In this document: positions 9,140-17,835 of the stretch, piece by piece
Layout: every line of letters starts with the position of its first letter
Numbering within the stretch: the first letter of the stretch is position 1
Assembly: GCF_001303895.1 (NCBI RefSeq)
Contig: NZ_LJSD01000001.1
Location: 476,197-540,196, forward strand
Direction of reading: 5' to 3'
DNA from: Mesorhizobium sp. 1M-11
Lineage (GTDB): Bacteria > Pseudomonadota > Alphaproteobacteria > Rhizobiales > Rhizobiaceae
DNA length: 64,000 nt
Notes under the pieces: generated by a model
What the model was told of the DNA's origin: nothing
The model's input: the letters and a program-made list of their open reading frames with translations, nothing else
Databases searched by the model: none
Made by a program: the position numbers and the translations under genes

Positions 9140-9172
9140 TTGTAGATAATACATTCAAAAATTGTCTACAAT
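9140..9172. promoter_or_regulatory. GntR operator in the divergent promoter region
   Basis: The palindrome ATTGTCTACAAT (9161-9172) is exact to ATTGT-NN-ACAAT. A weaker related sequence, TTGTAGATAATACA, lies at 9140-9153. The pair sits between the gntR gene and the flavin reductase gene, where it could give autoregulation and control of the reductase-racemase pair. Confidence 0.7.
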
Positions 9173-9195
9173 ATTTTCGTATGCGGGAGACTCGA

Positions 9196-9834
9196 ATGGA
9201 ATTCGACTTCACACAGATCGAGGCGGACGGGCGCTATCGCCTGCTGACCAATTTTGTCGGCCCGCGGCCCATTGCGCTGGTGACCACGCGTTCGGCATCC
9301 GGGCGCAGCAATGCCGCGCCGATGAGTTTCTTCAACGTCTTCTCGCACGAGCCCCCCATCGTCGTTCTTGGCATACAGCCCCGCCTGTCCGGGGAAGACA
9401 AGGACACGGTCGCCAACATCCGCCGAACCGGCGAATTCGCGGTCAACATGGTCGATATGGCGTTATCGCAACAGATGCTGGTGTGCGGGCTGGCGTTCGA
9501 AACCGATGTCGATGAGCTGGAGATATCCGGGCTTCCCACAGCCCGCTGCAGGCAGATTGATGTCGATCTCGTCGCCAGCTCACCCTGCACCTTCGAATGC
9601 CGGGTGGAACGGCTGATCGAATATCCGCGCCGTATGCTGGTTCTGGGCCAGGTCGTCCATATGCATGTGCAGCGCGAGTGTCTCGACAAAGCAGGCCGCT
9701 ACGTGAATCCGGAGACATATCAGCCGATCGCCCGGCTGCATGCCGACAACTACATCACTTCCGACCGTCAGTTCGTGCTCAAGGCGCCGGCGATCTCGGA
9801 GGTCCTCAACACAGCCAAACGTGCGGGCCAGTAA
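9196..9834 (+). CDS. Flavin reductase-like, FMN-binding split barrel protein
   Basis: The 212-residue protein is of the flavin reductase/FMN-binding family (DIM6/NTAB type). The typical block YRLLTNFVGPRPIALVTT starts it, followed by NAAPMSFFNVFSHEPPIVVLG and the FAVNMV strand. Such proteins reduce free FMN for monooxygenases or use bound FMN themselves. The ATG at 9196 has GGGAGA just upstream; an earlier ATG at 9181 would place that ribosome site inside the gene. The racemase gene starts two bases after its stop. No partner monooxygenase is evident in this region. Confidence 0.88.
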   Translation: MEFDFTQIEADGRYRLLTNFVGPRPIALVTTRSASGRSNAAPMSFFNVFSHEPPIVVLGIQPRLSGEDKDTVANIRRTGEFAVNMVDMALSQQMLVCGLAFETDVDELEISGLPTARCRQIDVDLVASSPCTFECRVERLIEYPRRMLVLGQVVHMHVQRECLDKAGRYVNPETYQPIARLHADNYITSDRQFVLKAPAISEVLNTAKRAGQ

Positions 9835-9835
9835 A

Positions 9836-10582
9836 GTGCATATTCGTCTCATTAATCCCAATTCGACAGCCTCCATGACCGGACAGGCGCTGGACAGTGC
9901 GCTGAAGGTCGCCAGCGCAGGGACACGCGTGACCGCGGTCAATCCTGCGGGAACCCCTGTGAGCATCGAAGGCTCCGTGGACGAGGCCCTGTCGGTGCCG
10001 GCCATGCTCTCCGAAATCCGCAAAGGCGAGGCGCAAGGCGTCGACGCCTATGTGATTGCCTGCTTCGACGATCCGGGCCTGCATGCAGCCAGAGAAATCG
10101 CGAGAGGCCCCGTGATCGGCATCTGCCAGGCTGCCGTGCAGGTTGCCATGACCATCAGCCGACGCTTTTCCGTCGTCACCACCCTGCCCCGCTCGGTTCC
10201 GATCATCGAGGACATCGTTCAGGCCTACGGCGCGGGCCATCATTGCCGTGCCGTCCACGCCATCGACCTGCCGGTGCTGGGGCTGGAGGAAGACCCTGAA
10301 ACCGCTGAACGACTGTTGAGGGAGACGATCGAGCGCGCCAAGGCCGAGGACCGCGCGGAAGCGATCATCCTTGGCTGCGCGGGCATGTCGAGCCTGTGCG
10401 AGCGTCTGACGGCAGCAACCGGCGTGCCCGTGATCGATGGCGTCACCGCCGCTCTGAAGATCGCCGAGGCCCTGGTCGGTGCCGGTTATGCGACCTCGAA
10501 GGTCAGTGCCTATGACTATCCGCGCCCGAAGGGCCAGTTCGCCGAGCACATGGAAGGCATGGCGATACGGGCCAGCGTCTAA
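9836..10582 (+). CDS. Asp/Glu/hydantoin racemase family protein
   Basis: The 248-residue protein starts VHIRLINPNST, the usual opening of hydantoin racemases (HyuE type). It has both expected catalytic cysteines: one in VIACFDDPGL and one in IILGCAGM. These cofactor-independent enzymes racemise amino acids or 5-substituted hydantoins by a two-base mechanism. The start is GTG at 9836, two bases after the reductase stop, so translation is coupled. Presence of a racemase fits catabolism of a chiral cyclic amide by the amidohydrolases of this regulon. Confidence 0.88.
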   Translation: MHIRLINPNSTASMTGQALDSALKVASAGTRVTAVNPAGTPVSIEGSVDEALSVPAMLSEIRKGEAQGVDAYVIACFDDPGLHAAREIARGPVIGICQAAVQVAMTISRRFSVVTTLPRSVPIIEDIVQAYGAGHHCRAVHAIDLPVLGLEEDPETAERLLRETIERAKAEDRAEAIILGCAGMSSLCERLTAATGVPVIDGVTAALKIAEALVGAGYATSKVSAYDYPRPKGQFAEHMEGMAIRASV

Positions 10583-10650
10583 AGCGCTTCCAACGGAATT
10601 ACCTCACGGCGTTGCATTTTGGAATTACGCAAAAACAAAGCGTTATGACA
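10583..10650. repeat. Degenerate palindromic intergenic element (copy B)
   Basis: AAAGCGCTTCC follows the racemase stop and leads into GGAATTAC, GGCGTTGCATTTT, GGAATTACGC and AACAAAGCGTT words that match the element at 8284-8385 in order but with decay. It lies between convergent genes. The remaining bases to 10753 show nothing I can name. Confidence 0.4.
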
Positions 10651-10753
10651 CCTTCCCGATTCTGCTTCTGAAGTTCCCCATAATTGATCGGATCGCCACC
10701 CGGCGACCTTTATCGGCAAGCAGGGGCAAGTTAGGCACGAGCGAAGGCCGTGT

Positions 10754-12226
10754 TTAGGCGCCGGGATCGGGCAACGCGATGGGCTCGCAGAACGTCCGGC
10801 TGATCTGTCCCCAGCCCGGATCGTGCATATGCGCCTTGAGGCCTGCGCGATCCGCCATGGCCTGGGCTTCGCGTTCGCCGAAATCGATGGCTTGTTCGAC
10901 ATCTACGGTCAGGACACGCCCCTCTTCCATCAGGACCTTGCCGTCGACGATCACCGTGTCGACATCGCTTCCGACAACCTGATGGATCAGCCGGTGAACC
11001 ACCATCCAATTGGGAGCGAGGTGCGGCTGTCGCATGTTGATGATGGCAACATCCGCCTTCTTGCCGACCTCCAGCGAGCCGATCTGGTGCTCCTTGCCCA
11101 ACGCCTTCGCAGCATCGATGGTGATCATCTCGAAGATCTTGCCCGGCGGCAGCAGGTAGCGGTCGTTGTTGTTGAGCAGATGCTGCGTGAATTGTGCCAG
11201 GCGCGCGATCTGGAACATGTCGAAATGCCGGCTCGGCGAAACGCCATCCGAAGTGATCGCCACCGGCACGCCTTTCGACATCATGTCCAGGAGCGGCACG
11301 GCGCGGCCGGGCGGCGCATGCGTCACATGCGTTCCGGTCGCGGCCAGGATATCGACCTCTTCGTGCGAAATACCCCAGCAGTGCTGCAGATGCACATCCG
11401 GACCGAGAAGCGCGTTTTCCTTGTCCTGGAAGGCCATGCGGATCTGGCCTGCGAACGCGTCTGAATGGATGCGGACGCCCCATTTGCGTGCAGTTTCGCG
11501 CACGCGCCTCGCCTGCATACGATCGTTGTCGGTCAACTTGACCGCAAGATCCGGCGTCGTCGGGTTCGATGGATCGAGCGACGGTACGATCGTAAAGGGC
11601 GTGACGAACACGTCGATGCGCCCGTCGTCGCTGCCATTGAGCGCCTCGATGGTCGCTTCGGTTCCTTCGATCATCTCTTCGAAAGAAACGCGCCGTCCCT
11701 CGGGCTTGCCGTTTTCCCAGCGAGTAACCGGATGCGGCCAAGGCAATCCAGCCGGGCCAACGCAGATGACCTCCCTCAAGCCAATCTCGGCATAGGCCCT
11801 GGCGTGATTGATCGCGAAGACCGGATCGTCGCTTCGCGGCATCGACGAAATGATGCTGACCCCGGTTGTGACGCCGGCTCGCAAGCGCTCCAGGCCGCCG
11901 ACCAGCCCGTCTGCGTACCAATAGTCACGGGTCGCGTAGTGGTAGTAGGTCGGCGTGACGATCCGCATCCACAAGGAATAGGTATCGGCGGCTACGGAAC
12001 GGATCAGCGCGTGGCCGGCATGGCCATGCGCGTCGACAATACCCGGAATGATCAGCTTGCCTCGGCAGTCGACAATCTTCTTGTCCTGGTGCCGCGGCTT
12101 GAGTTCCTCGGCGGTTCCGATGTCGACAATCCTGTCGCCCAAGATAGCAACAGCACCATCGTCGATCACACGCCGATCGGCATCAACGGTGACAATGGTT
12201 CCGTGAAGCAACAGCAATCCGTTCAC
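10754..12226 (-). CDS. Amidohydrolase of the SsnA/chlorohydrolase (ATZ/TRZ) type
   Basis: The 490-residue protein is a metal-dependent hydrolase or deaminase. It has the first metal motif GIVDAHGHAGHAL (an H-x-H pair), RIHSDAF and LQHCWGISHEEV metal blocks, and the late SDGVSPSRHFDMF block carrying the catalytic Asp. The C-terminal strands (DTVIVDGKVLMEEG) complete the beta-sandwich. The start is GTG at 12226 with GGAGGAG upstream. The family includes atrazine chlorohydrolase, guanine deaminase and SsnA. It is divergent from the binding-protein gene across a GntR operator. The substrate is unknown, but a cyclic amide or amidine is plausible. Confidence 0.88.
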   Translation of the reverse strand: MNGLLLLHGTIVTVDADRRVIDDGAVAILGDRIVDIGTAEELKPRHQDKKIVDCRGKLIIPGIVDAHGHAGHALIRSVAADTYSLWMRIVTPTYYHYATRDYWYADGLVGGLERLRAGVTTGVSIISSMPRSDDPVFAINHARAYAEIGLREVICVGPAGLPWPHPVTRWENGKPEGRRVSFEEMIEGTEATIEALNGSDDGRIDVFVTPFTIVPSLDPSNPTTPDLAVKLTDNDRMQARRVRETARKWGVRIHSDAFAGQIRMAFQDKENALLGPDVHLQHCWGISHEEVDILAATGTHVTHAPPGRAVPLLDMMSKGVPVAITSDGVSPSRHFDMFQIARLAQFTQHLLNNNDRYLLPPGKIFEMITIDAAKALGKEHQIGSLEVGKKADVAIINMRQPHLAPNWMVVHRLIHQVVGSDVDTVIVDGKVLMEEGRVLTVDVEQAIDFGEREAQAMADRAGLKAHMHDPGWGQISRTFCEPIALPDPGA

Positions 12227-12286
12227 GTCTTCTCCTCCGAGGCGCTCCCAGCACCAGGTATTTTGCTATCCATTCACGCAATTTAC

Positions 12287-12307
12287 GTCAACAATATTGT
12301 TGACAAT
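12287..12307. promoter_or_regulatory. GntR operator: 18-bp perfect palindrome
   Basis: GTCAACAATATTGTTGAC (12287-12304) is a perfect palindrome that overlaps an exact ATTGTTGACAAT site (12296-12307). It lies in the 133-base divergent region between the amidohydrolase and the binding-protein genes and may act on both. The same core occurs at 1480, 9161 and 18935. Confidence 0.75.
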
Positions 12308-12359
12308 CTTGTCGAGCGTGGTGATTGTGAAATTCGAGTGAGGAACCTGGGAGGTGAAT

Positions 12360-13925
12360 ATGTCCTGCTTGAAAAGCTTGCTGGTTGGTGCGGTGGCTGT
12401 GGTGGCGCTGACAGCATCGGCCAATGCGGAAACGCTGCGCTGGGGTAGCCGCGCCGATATCTATTCGCTGGATCCGGATTCTGTACCTTCGACCGCCAAC
12501 CTGGCCTTCCTGAACCATATCTATGAAGGGCTGGTCCGCTACGACGCGGACTTCAAGATCGAGCCGGCGCTCGCGACGGAATGGAAACTGATCGACAACA
12601 AGAAATGGCGCTTCACCTTGCGCAAGGGCGTGAAGTTCCATGACGGTGCCGACTTCACCGCGGACGACGTCATCGCCTCGCTCAAGCGCGTCAGCGACCC
12701 GACGTCACCGCTGCGCGGCAACATCCCGCTTTATGTGAACAGCACCAAGGTCGACGATTACACGGTCGATGTCGAGGTTTCAGCGCCGACGTCCCTGTTC
12801 CTCAACGACATGACCAACATCTTCATGTTCAGCGCGAAGTGGTTGAAAGACAACAACACCGAAAAGCCGACCGACGTCGCAACCAAGACGGAAGGGTATG
12901 CCACCCACAACACCAACGGCACCGGCCCCTTCAAGCTGGAAAGCCGCACGCCGGACAGCAAGACCGTGATGGTCGTCAACGACAAGTGGTGGGACCAGAA
13001 AAAGCACAATATCGACCGCATCGAGTTCCTGCCGATCGCTTCGCCCGCGACCCGCGTGGCGGCACTGCTCTCCGGTGAAGTCGATCTGGTCGACTCCGCT
13101 CCAATCCAGGATCTTCCCCGGCTCGAGACCTCGCCGGGTATCACTGTGAAGAAGCGCACCGAACTGCGCACGGTCTTCATCGGCTTCAACCGCAAGGAAA
13201 AGCTGGAAGATGGCCGCGAGAACCCCTTCAACGACCTGCGGGTGCGACAAGCTGTTGAAGCCGCCATCGATCGCGACCTGATCAACAAGAAGGTGATGCG
13301 TGGCCTCGCCCGCCCGTCTGGCTCTTTGATCGCTCCAGAAATCTCCGGCTACGCCAAGTCGCTCGACACTTACAGCCCTGCCGATCCGGCCCGCGCCAAG
13401 AAACTTCTCGCAGAAGCCGGCAAGGAAGGCCTGAAATTCACCTACATGTGCACGAATGACGAGAGCATCAACGAGGAGGATTTCTGCGCCGGCGTCACCA
13501 ACATGCTGAAGCGCGCCGGCTTCGATCCGACGATCGACATCGCGCCGCGCGCCGTCCAGTCGCCGAAGCGTTCGAACGGCAAGGCCGACGTCTTCAACCT
13601 GAGCTGGGCAAACGAGCCGACGCTTGACGCTTATTCCTTGCTCGCCCAGGTCCTGGAGACCAAAACCGGTAAGGTTGGCGTCTCCAACTATGGCGGCTGG
13701 TCCTATCCCGAACTCGACAAGCTGGTCGAACAGGCGGTTCAGGAGCCGGACAATGCCAAGCGGCTGCAGCTCGAGGAGGCCGCCCTCAAGATCGCCAAGG
13801 ACGACACGATCCTGATCCCGCTGCATCAGCAGCCGATCGCCTGGGCAATGCAGGGCAAAGTCAAGAGCATCGACTTCCGGGCCGACAACAAGCCGCGCCA
13901 CTGGCTGACGCAGATGGGCGAGTGA
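12360..13925 (+). CDS. Dpp/Opp-type substrate-binding protein (SBP family 5)
   Basis: The 521-residue protein has a signal peptide of about 26 residues (positive start, hydrophobic run, cut near ANA-ET). The family 5 binding-protein fold is shown by blocks such as FLNHIYEGLVRYD, KWRFTLRKGVKFHDGADFTADDVIASLKRV and FNDLRVRQAVEAAIDRDLI. GGGAGG at 12349-12354 precedes the ATG at 12360. It is monocistronic, closed by a terminator, and has no permease neighbours; the dppBCDF-like genes at 1697-8272 lack a binding protein, so the two probably form one uptake system under the same regulator. Confidence 0.93.
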   Translation: MSCLKSLLVGAVAVVALTASANAETLRWGSRADIYSLDPDSVPSTANLAFLNHIYEGLVRYDADFKIEPALATEWKLIDNKKWRFTLRKGVKFHDGADFTADDVIASLKRVSDPTSPLRGNIPLYVNSTKVDDYTVDVEVSAPTSLFLNDMTNIFMFSAKWLKDNNTEKPTDVATKTEGYATHNTNGTGPFKLESRTPDSKTVMVVNDKWWDQKKHNIDRIEFLPIASPATRVAALLSGEVDLVDSAPIQDLPRLETSPGITVKKRTELRTVFIGFNRKEKLEDGRENPFNDLRVRQAVEAAIDRDLINKKVMRGLARPSGSLIAPEISGYAKSLDTYSPADPARAKKLLAEAGKEGLKFTYMCTNDESINEEDFCAGVTNMLKRAGFDPTIDIAPRAVQSPKRSNGKADVFNLSWANEPTLDAYSLLAQVLETKTGKVGVSNYGGWSYPELDKLVEQAVQEPDNAKRLQLEEAALKIAKDDTILIPLHQQPIAWAMQGKVKSIDFRADNKPRHWLTQMGE

Positions 13926-13960
13926 TCCGGTCCGACAAGAGACCGTACCTCTCAACTCCT

Positions 13961-13995
13961 GGCGCTTCACCACCCGGTGAGGCGCCATTTCTTTT
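13961..13995 (+). terminator. Rho-independent terminator of the binding-protein gene
   Basis: GGCGCTTCACC (13961-13971) pairs with GGTGAGGCGCC (13976-13986), with one wobble pair, and ATTTCTTTT follows. It lies 36 bases after the binding-protein stop and closes this transcription unit. Confidence 0.8.
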
Positions 13996-14081
13996 GAGTG
14001 CAGTAGGTCGCGTTCGATATCTCTGATGGCTCGACAGCATGCCGAACATTGACCGCAGTCCAATCTGGAGAGAACGCCAGA

Positions 14082-15524
14082 TCAGCCCTGGATCACAGGC
14101 AGGGATTTGGGCGCCAGTTCGGCGATGGTGCGGCCGCGCGGATCGAAAAGTCCTGCCCGCGAACAGGCCCAATCCTGCAACGCCTGCATTTCGCGCAGTG
14201 CGCCATCATAGTCGATGCCGGTCGGCCGACCCTTGTCCACCGTCAATCGCCCGTCGACATAGACATGCTCCACCGCACGTTCGGCCGCGCAATGGAGCAG
14301 GCTGCGCAACGGGTCGTAGACCGGTCGCATCGTCGGCGCATCGAGATCGACCACGACCAGATCCGCCTTGGAGCCGACGCTCAACCTGCCGATATCGGAG
14401 CGGCCGAGCGCACGGGCGCCGGCCAGCGTCGCCGCCTCGAAGATATCACCGGTCGAGAGATCGAAAACACTCCTGCCGCCGAGCCGCGAACAGATCAGCG
14501 CCTGCCGCATCTCCTCCAGCATGTTGAACGGATAGCTGTCGGTGCCGATAGCGACATTGACGCCGGCGCGGCGGTAGGCCCCCAGCGTCTCCAGTGCCAT
14601 GCCGCTGCGCGCGAAGGTGACCGGGCAATGCGCCACGCTGACGCGACGCTCTGCCAGGGTGACAAGGTCGTCGTGCGTGCGCTGGCGTGTCCAGGAATGA
14701 TGGTCGGTGAAGATGCAGTGGCCGATAATGACGTCCGCTCCGAGCACGCCGAGCTGGTCGAGATATTGCACAGCAGTCAGGCCCGTGCGGCGCAGCAGCT
14801 CCTCGTGCTCGGCCATGGTCTGCGCGGCATGGACGGTGAGTCGCATACCACGCTTGCGCGCTTCGTCGGCGGCATCGGCCAGCAGATCCGGCCGGCAGGT
14901 CTCGACCTGCGACGGCGAAACGACGCCATCCAGCCGGACGCTTGGATGCGCCCTCGCCCGATCCACGAAATCCAGGGCTCGTGCAAACGCGTCGCGGCCG
15001 GCCTGGTCATCCCATTCGAAATCGAGGCGGTGGCTGTCATGGACCACCCAGTTCGCCTGGCGGAAGCCCGGAGCAAGATAGCCTCGCACGCCGCTTTGCG
15101 CCGCGATGTCGAGCCAGGCGTCATGGATGCCGGCGATGTCGAGCACCGTGGTCGCACCGGAACGCATCAGGTCGCCGAGCATGACGGTCAGGCAGGCGGC
15201 GCGGGCATCCGTGCCACCGTCGATCACCGAGGAGTATTCGTACATGGCCTGGCCCCAAAGGGCAGCGGTGCCGACATCCTCGAAAATGCCTTTGGCCATG
15301 GGCTCGTCATGCGAATGGCAATGAATATCGATCAGCCCCGGCATGACCATGCGTGCCTTGCCGGAGAGTTCGGTGGTCGCCTGTCCTTCAAAGCGGCCGC
15401 CGACGCAAAGCAGCCCGGTTTCGTCGAAGGCGACGTCGCCACCGTGGCGGTAGACCTGCCGGTCATTGTCCGCGTCATAGGCAATGATGGTATCGACGTC
15501 GCGGATGACCGTGATCTCAGTCAT
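14082..15524 (-). CDS. Amidohydrolase, chlorohydrolase/deaminase type
   Basis: The 480-residue protein has a canonical first metal motif GLIDIHCHSHDEP, then LTVHAAQTMAEHEEL, IIGHCIFTDHH and AIGTDSYPFNMLEEM blocks that supply the remaining metal and catalytic residues. It is a cytoplasmic hydrolase or deaminase of cyclic or N-substituted substrates. AGGGTAGG precedes the ATG, and the start overlaps the end of the upstream permease gene by eight bases, so it is the fourth gene of the binding protein-permease-permease operon. It occupies the place where an amino-acid transporter operon normally has its ATPase gene. Confidence 0.88.
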   Translation of the reverse strand: MTEITVIRDVDTIIAYDADNDRQVYRHGGDVAFDETGLLCVGGRFEGQATTELSGKARMVMPGLIDIHCHSHDEPMAKGIFEDVGTAALWGQAMYEYSSVIDGGTDARAACLTVMLGDLMRSGATTVLDIAGIHDAWLDIAAQSGVRGYLAPGFRQANWVVHDSHRLDFEWDDQAGRDAFARALDFVDRARAHPSVRLDGVVSPSQVETCRPDLLADAADEARKRGMRLTVHAAQTMAEHEELLRRTGLTAVQYLDQLGVLGADVIIGHCIFTDHHSWTRQRTHDDLVTLAERRVSVAHCPVTFARSGMALETLGAYRRAGVNVAIGTDSYPFNMLEEMRQALICSRLGGRSVFDLSTGDIFEAATLAGARALGRSDIGRLSVGSKADLVVVDLDAPTMRPVYDPLRSLLHCAAERAVEHVYVDGRLTVDKGRPTGIDYDGALREMQALQDWACSRAGLFDPRGRTIAELAPKSLPVIQG

Positions 15525-16599
15525 GACCTACCCTGAAACGTTTTTCGAGAAAGCGGCTGTAAGCGCCCATCAGGGCACTGAAGACGAAATAGACGACGGC
15601 GGCGAAGAGATAGCCTTCCAGCACCGCGATGCCCTGCCAGTTGGGATCGCGCAGCGCGGTGCGCACGGTGTTCAGGAAATCCAGCAGTCCGACGATGGTG
15701 ACCAGCGTCGTGTCCTGAAAGAAGCCGATGAACAGCGAGACCAGCGGCGGAATGACGGTTTTCAGCGCCTGGGGAATGATCACCAGGAACGTGTATTGCC
15801 AGTAATGCAGTCCGAGCGCCTGGGCCGCCTCGGTCTGGCCGCGTGGCAGGGCCTGAAGCCCGGCGCGCACGATCTCGGCGATATAGGCTGCGGCAAACAG
15901 GATGATCGCGACCTGGGCCCGCAGCAGTTTGTCGATCGTCACGCCTTCCGGCATGAACAGAGGCAGCATCACCGACGCCATGAACAGGATGCTGATCAGC
16001 GGCACGCCGCGCACCAGTTCGATGAAGGTAATGGCGAGAATGCGGATGGCCGGCAGATTGGAGAGCCGCGCCAGCGCAAGCAGGATGCCGAGCGGCAGGG
16101 CCAGCACGAGCCCGACGAAGGTCAGCATGAAGGAGAGCGGCAGGCCACCCCATTGCGATGTCGGCACGGAGGTCAGGCCGAATACACCACCCGCCATCAG
16201 CACGAACAGCAGCGGCAAAAGTACGATCCAGCCGGCGATCAGCGCGCGGCCCCATAGCCGTGGGATGCCCGAGACCGCCATGGCAGCGATGAACAGCAGC
16301 GTCGCGGTCAGCGGCCGCCACTGCTCGTCGAACGGATAGATCCCGAAAAGCATGTAGCGCAGCTTATCGGCGAGATAAGGCCAGCAGGCGCCTGAAGCGA
16401 CCTTGCAGTCTTCCGGCGTACCGGTGAACACCGCATTGACCAGCAACCAGGAGATCGCGGCCTTGGCGGCCAATGCAAAAACGGCCAGGCAGATCAAGGT
16501 CACCGCCGAGTTGCCTGCCGTGCCGAAATAGGCTTTCAGGCTACCACTCTGCCGGCGCGGAGAAGCCATATCGCTTGCCATTGCGGATTGTTCGCTCAT
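15517..16599 (-). CDS. Amino-acid ABC transporter permease, AapM-like
   Basis: The 360-residue polar-amino-acid permease resembles AapM of rhizobia. A long N-terminal part with several helices and a loop containing a Cys pair (CKVASGACWP) precedes the HisM/HisQ-type core. Core features are FIELVRGVPLISILFMAS and the EAA loop GQTEAAQALGLHYWQYTFLVIIPQALK. It pairs with the AapQ-like protein encoded upstream, with which it overlaps by four bases. General amino-acid transporters of this type accept many polar L-amino acids. The substrate here may be narrower because of the linked amidohydrolase. Confidence 0.9.
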   Translation of the reverse strand: MSEQSAMASDMASPRRQSGSLKAYFGTAGNSAVTLICLAVFALAAKAAISWLLVNAVFTGTPEDCKVASGACWPYLADKLRYMLFGIYPFDEQWRPLTATLLFIAAMAVSGIPRLWGRALIAGWIVLLPLLFVLMAGGVFGLTSVPTSQWGGLPLSFMLTFVGLVLALPLGILLALARLSNLPAIRILAITFIELVRGVPLISILFMASVMLPLFMPEGVTIDKLLRAQVAIILFAAAYIAEIVRAGLQALPRGQTEAAQALGLHYWQYTFLVIIPQALKTVIPPLVSLFIGFFQDTTLVTIVGLLDFLNTVRTALRDPNWQGIAVLEGYLFAAVVYFVFSALMGAYSRFLEKRFRVGHD

Positions 16600-17759
16600 G
16601 GCTGGCGTTCCCTGAGCGCGACATGCCCGTTGTACCAGTTCATCAAGGCGGAAGTGGCGAGCGAGAGGATCAGATAGGTCAGCATGAAAAGCGCAATCGG
16701 CTCGATCGCTTGCCCGGTCTGGTTCATGATGGTGTTGGACACCATCACCAGGTCGGGATAACCGATCGCGATCGCCAGCGAACTGTTCTTGAATGTCGTC
16801 ACATAGACATTGGTCAGCGGCGGCACGATCACCCTGAGCGCCTGCGGCAGGATGACCAGCCGCATCGCCTGCCCGTCCGAGAGACCGAGCGACTTCGCCG
16901 CCTCGCGCTGCCCCTTGCGGATCGCAAGGATGCCACTGCGCACGATCTCGGCGACGCTGGCAGAGGCACTGAGCGTCAAGCCGACCAGCAACGCGACAAA
17001 TTCGGGCTTCAGATGCGCCCCGCCGGTCAGGCGAAACTTGCCGAGTATCGGCCAGTCGACTTCGCCGCTGATATCGAAAAGCAGTGCAGCCACGACGACA
17101 GGCAGCACCAGCAGTGCAAGGGCCACCGGCCAGCCCGGCAGTGCTTTGCCCGTGGTGATGCGCCTGTGGCGCACGACCTTGAACCAGATCACGGCGGCGG
17201 CAATGCCGATGGCGACTGCGGCAACGGCCACCCAGAAGCCGGAATTCCAGATGATGGCCGGCACGACCAGGCCGCTGTTCGAGACATAGACGCCGGGCAG
17301 CAGCGTGATGGCCTGCCTCACCGGCGGCAGCGTGAAGATGATGACCGAGTACCAGAGGAAGAGGTAAAGCAGCAGCGGCACGTTGCGCAGCGCTTCGACG
17401 TAGAAAAGCATGAGCCGCGACAGAAGCGGATTGCTGGACAGGCGCGCGATGCCGACAAGCGTGCCTATGACGGTGCTGAACACGATGGCCAGCAGCGCCA
17501 CCTTGATTGTGTTGAGCAGGCCGACTAGCAGCGCCCGCGCGTAGCTGTCCGAGGGCTCGTAGGCGATCGGCGTCTCGCTGATGACAAAACCGGCTTCCCG
17601 GCCGAGATAGCCGAAGCCGGTCGCTATGTCCTGCTTGGCGAGGTTGGCGAGCGCATTGCTGAGCAGATACCAGCCGACGGCGACGACCGCCGCAACGCAG
17701 ATGACCTGATACGCCAGTTCACGGACGCGCCGGTTTCGCAGCAGAACAATGGGCGACAC
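16596..17759 (-). CDS. Amino-acid ABC transporter permease, AapQ-like
   Basis: The 387-residue membrane protein matches the AapQ layout: an N-terminal helix, a long insertion between helices, and the polar-amino-acid permease core with YVEALRNVPLLLYLFLWY and the EAA loop GQREAAKSLGLSDGQAMRLVILPQALR. The start is GTG at 17759, preceded by AAAGGGA. A strong hairpin lies between it and the binding-protein gene, which may lower its expression relative to that gene. Confidence 0.9.
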   Translation of the reverse strand: MSPIVLLRNRRVRELAYQVICVAAVVAVGWYLLSNALANLAKQDIATGFGYLGREAGFVISETPIAYEPSDSYARALLVGLLNTIKVALLAIVFSTVIGTLVGIARLSSNPLLSRLMLFYVEALRNVPLLLYLFLWYSVIIFTLPPVRQAITLLPGVYVSNSGLVVPAIIWNSGFWVAVAAVAIGIAAAVIWFKVVRHRRITTGKALPGWPVALALLVLPVVVAALLFDISGEVDWPILGKFRLTGGAHLKPEFVALLVGLTLSASASVAEIVRSGILAIRKGQREAAKSLGLSDGQAMRLVILPQALRVIVPPLTNVYVTTFKNSSLAIAIGYPDLVMVSNTIMNQTGQAIEPIALFMLTYLILSLATSALMNWYNGHVALRERQP

Positions 17760-17792
17760 GCCGTGTCCCTTTTAGAAAGTCGGATTGAGAAG

Positions 17793-17822
17793 TATGGCGC
17801 ATGTCGGCGGACATGCGCCATA
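17793..17822 (-). promoter_or_regulatory. Intercistronic hairpin after the binding-protein gene
   Basis: TATGGCGCATGTC and GACATGCGCCATA pair perfectly (13 bp) around GGCG. The hairpin begins 13 bases after the aapJ-like stop and lacks a T run. In binding-protein operons such structures are known to protect the upstream message from 3' decay and raise binding-protein over permease levels. The same layout recurs at 56846-56879. Confidence 0.7.
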
Positions 17823-17835
17823 TCAGGCGATCGGC

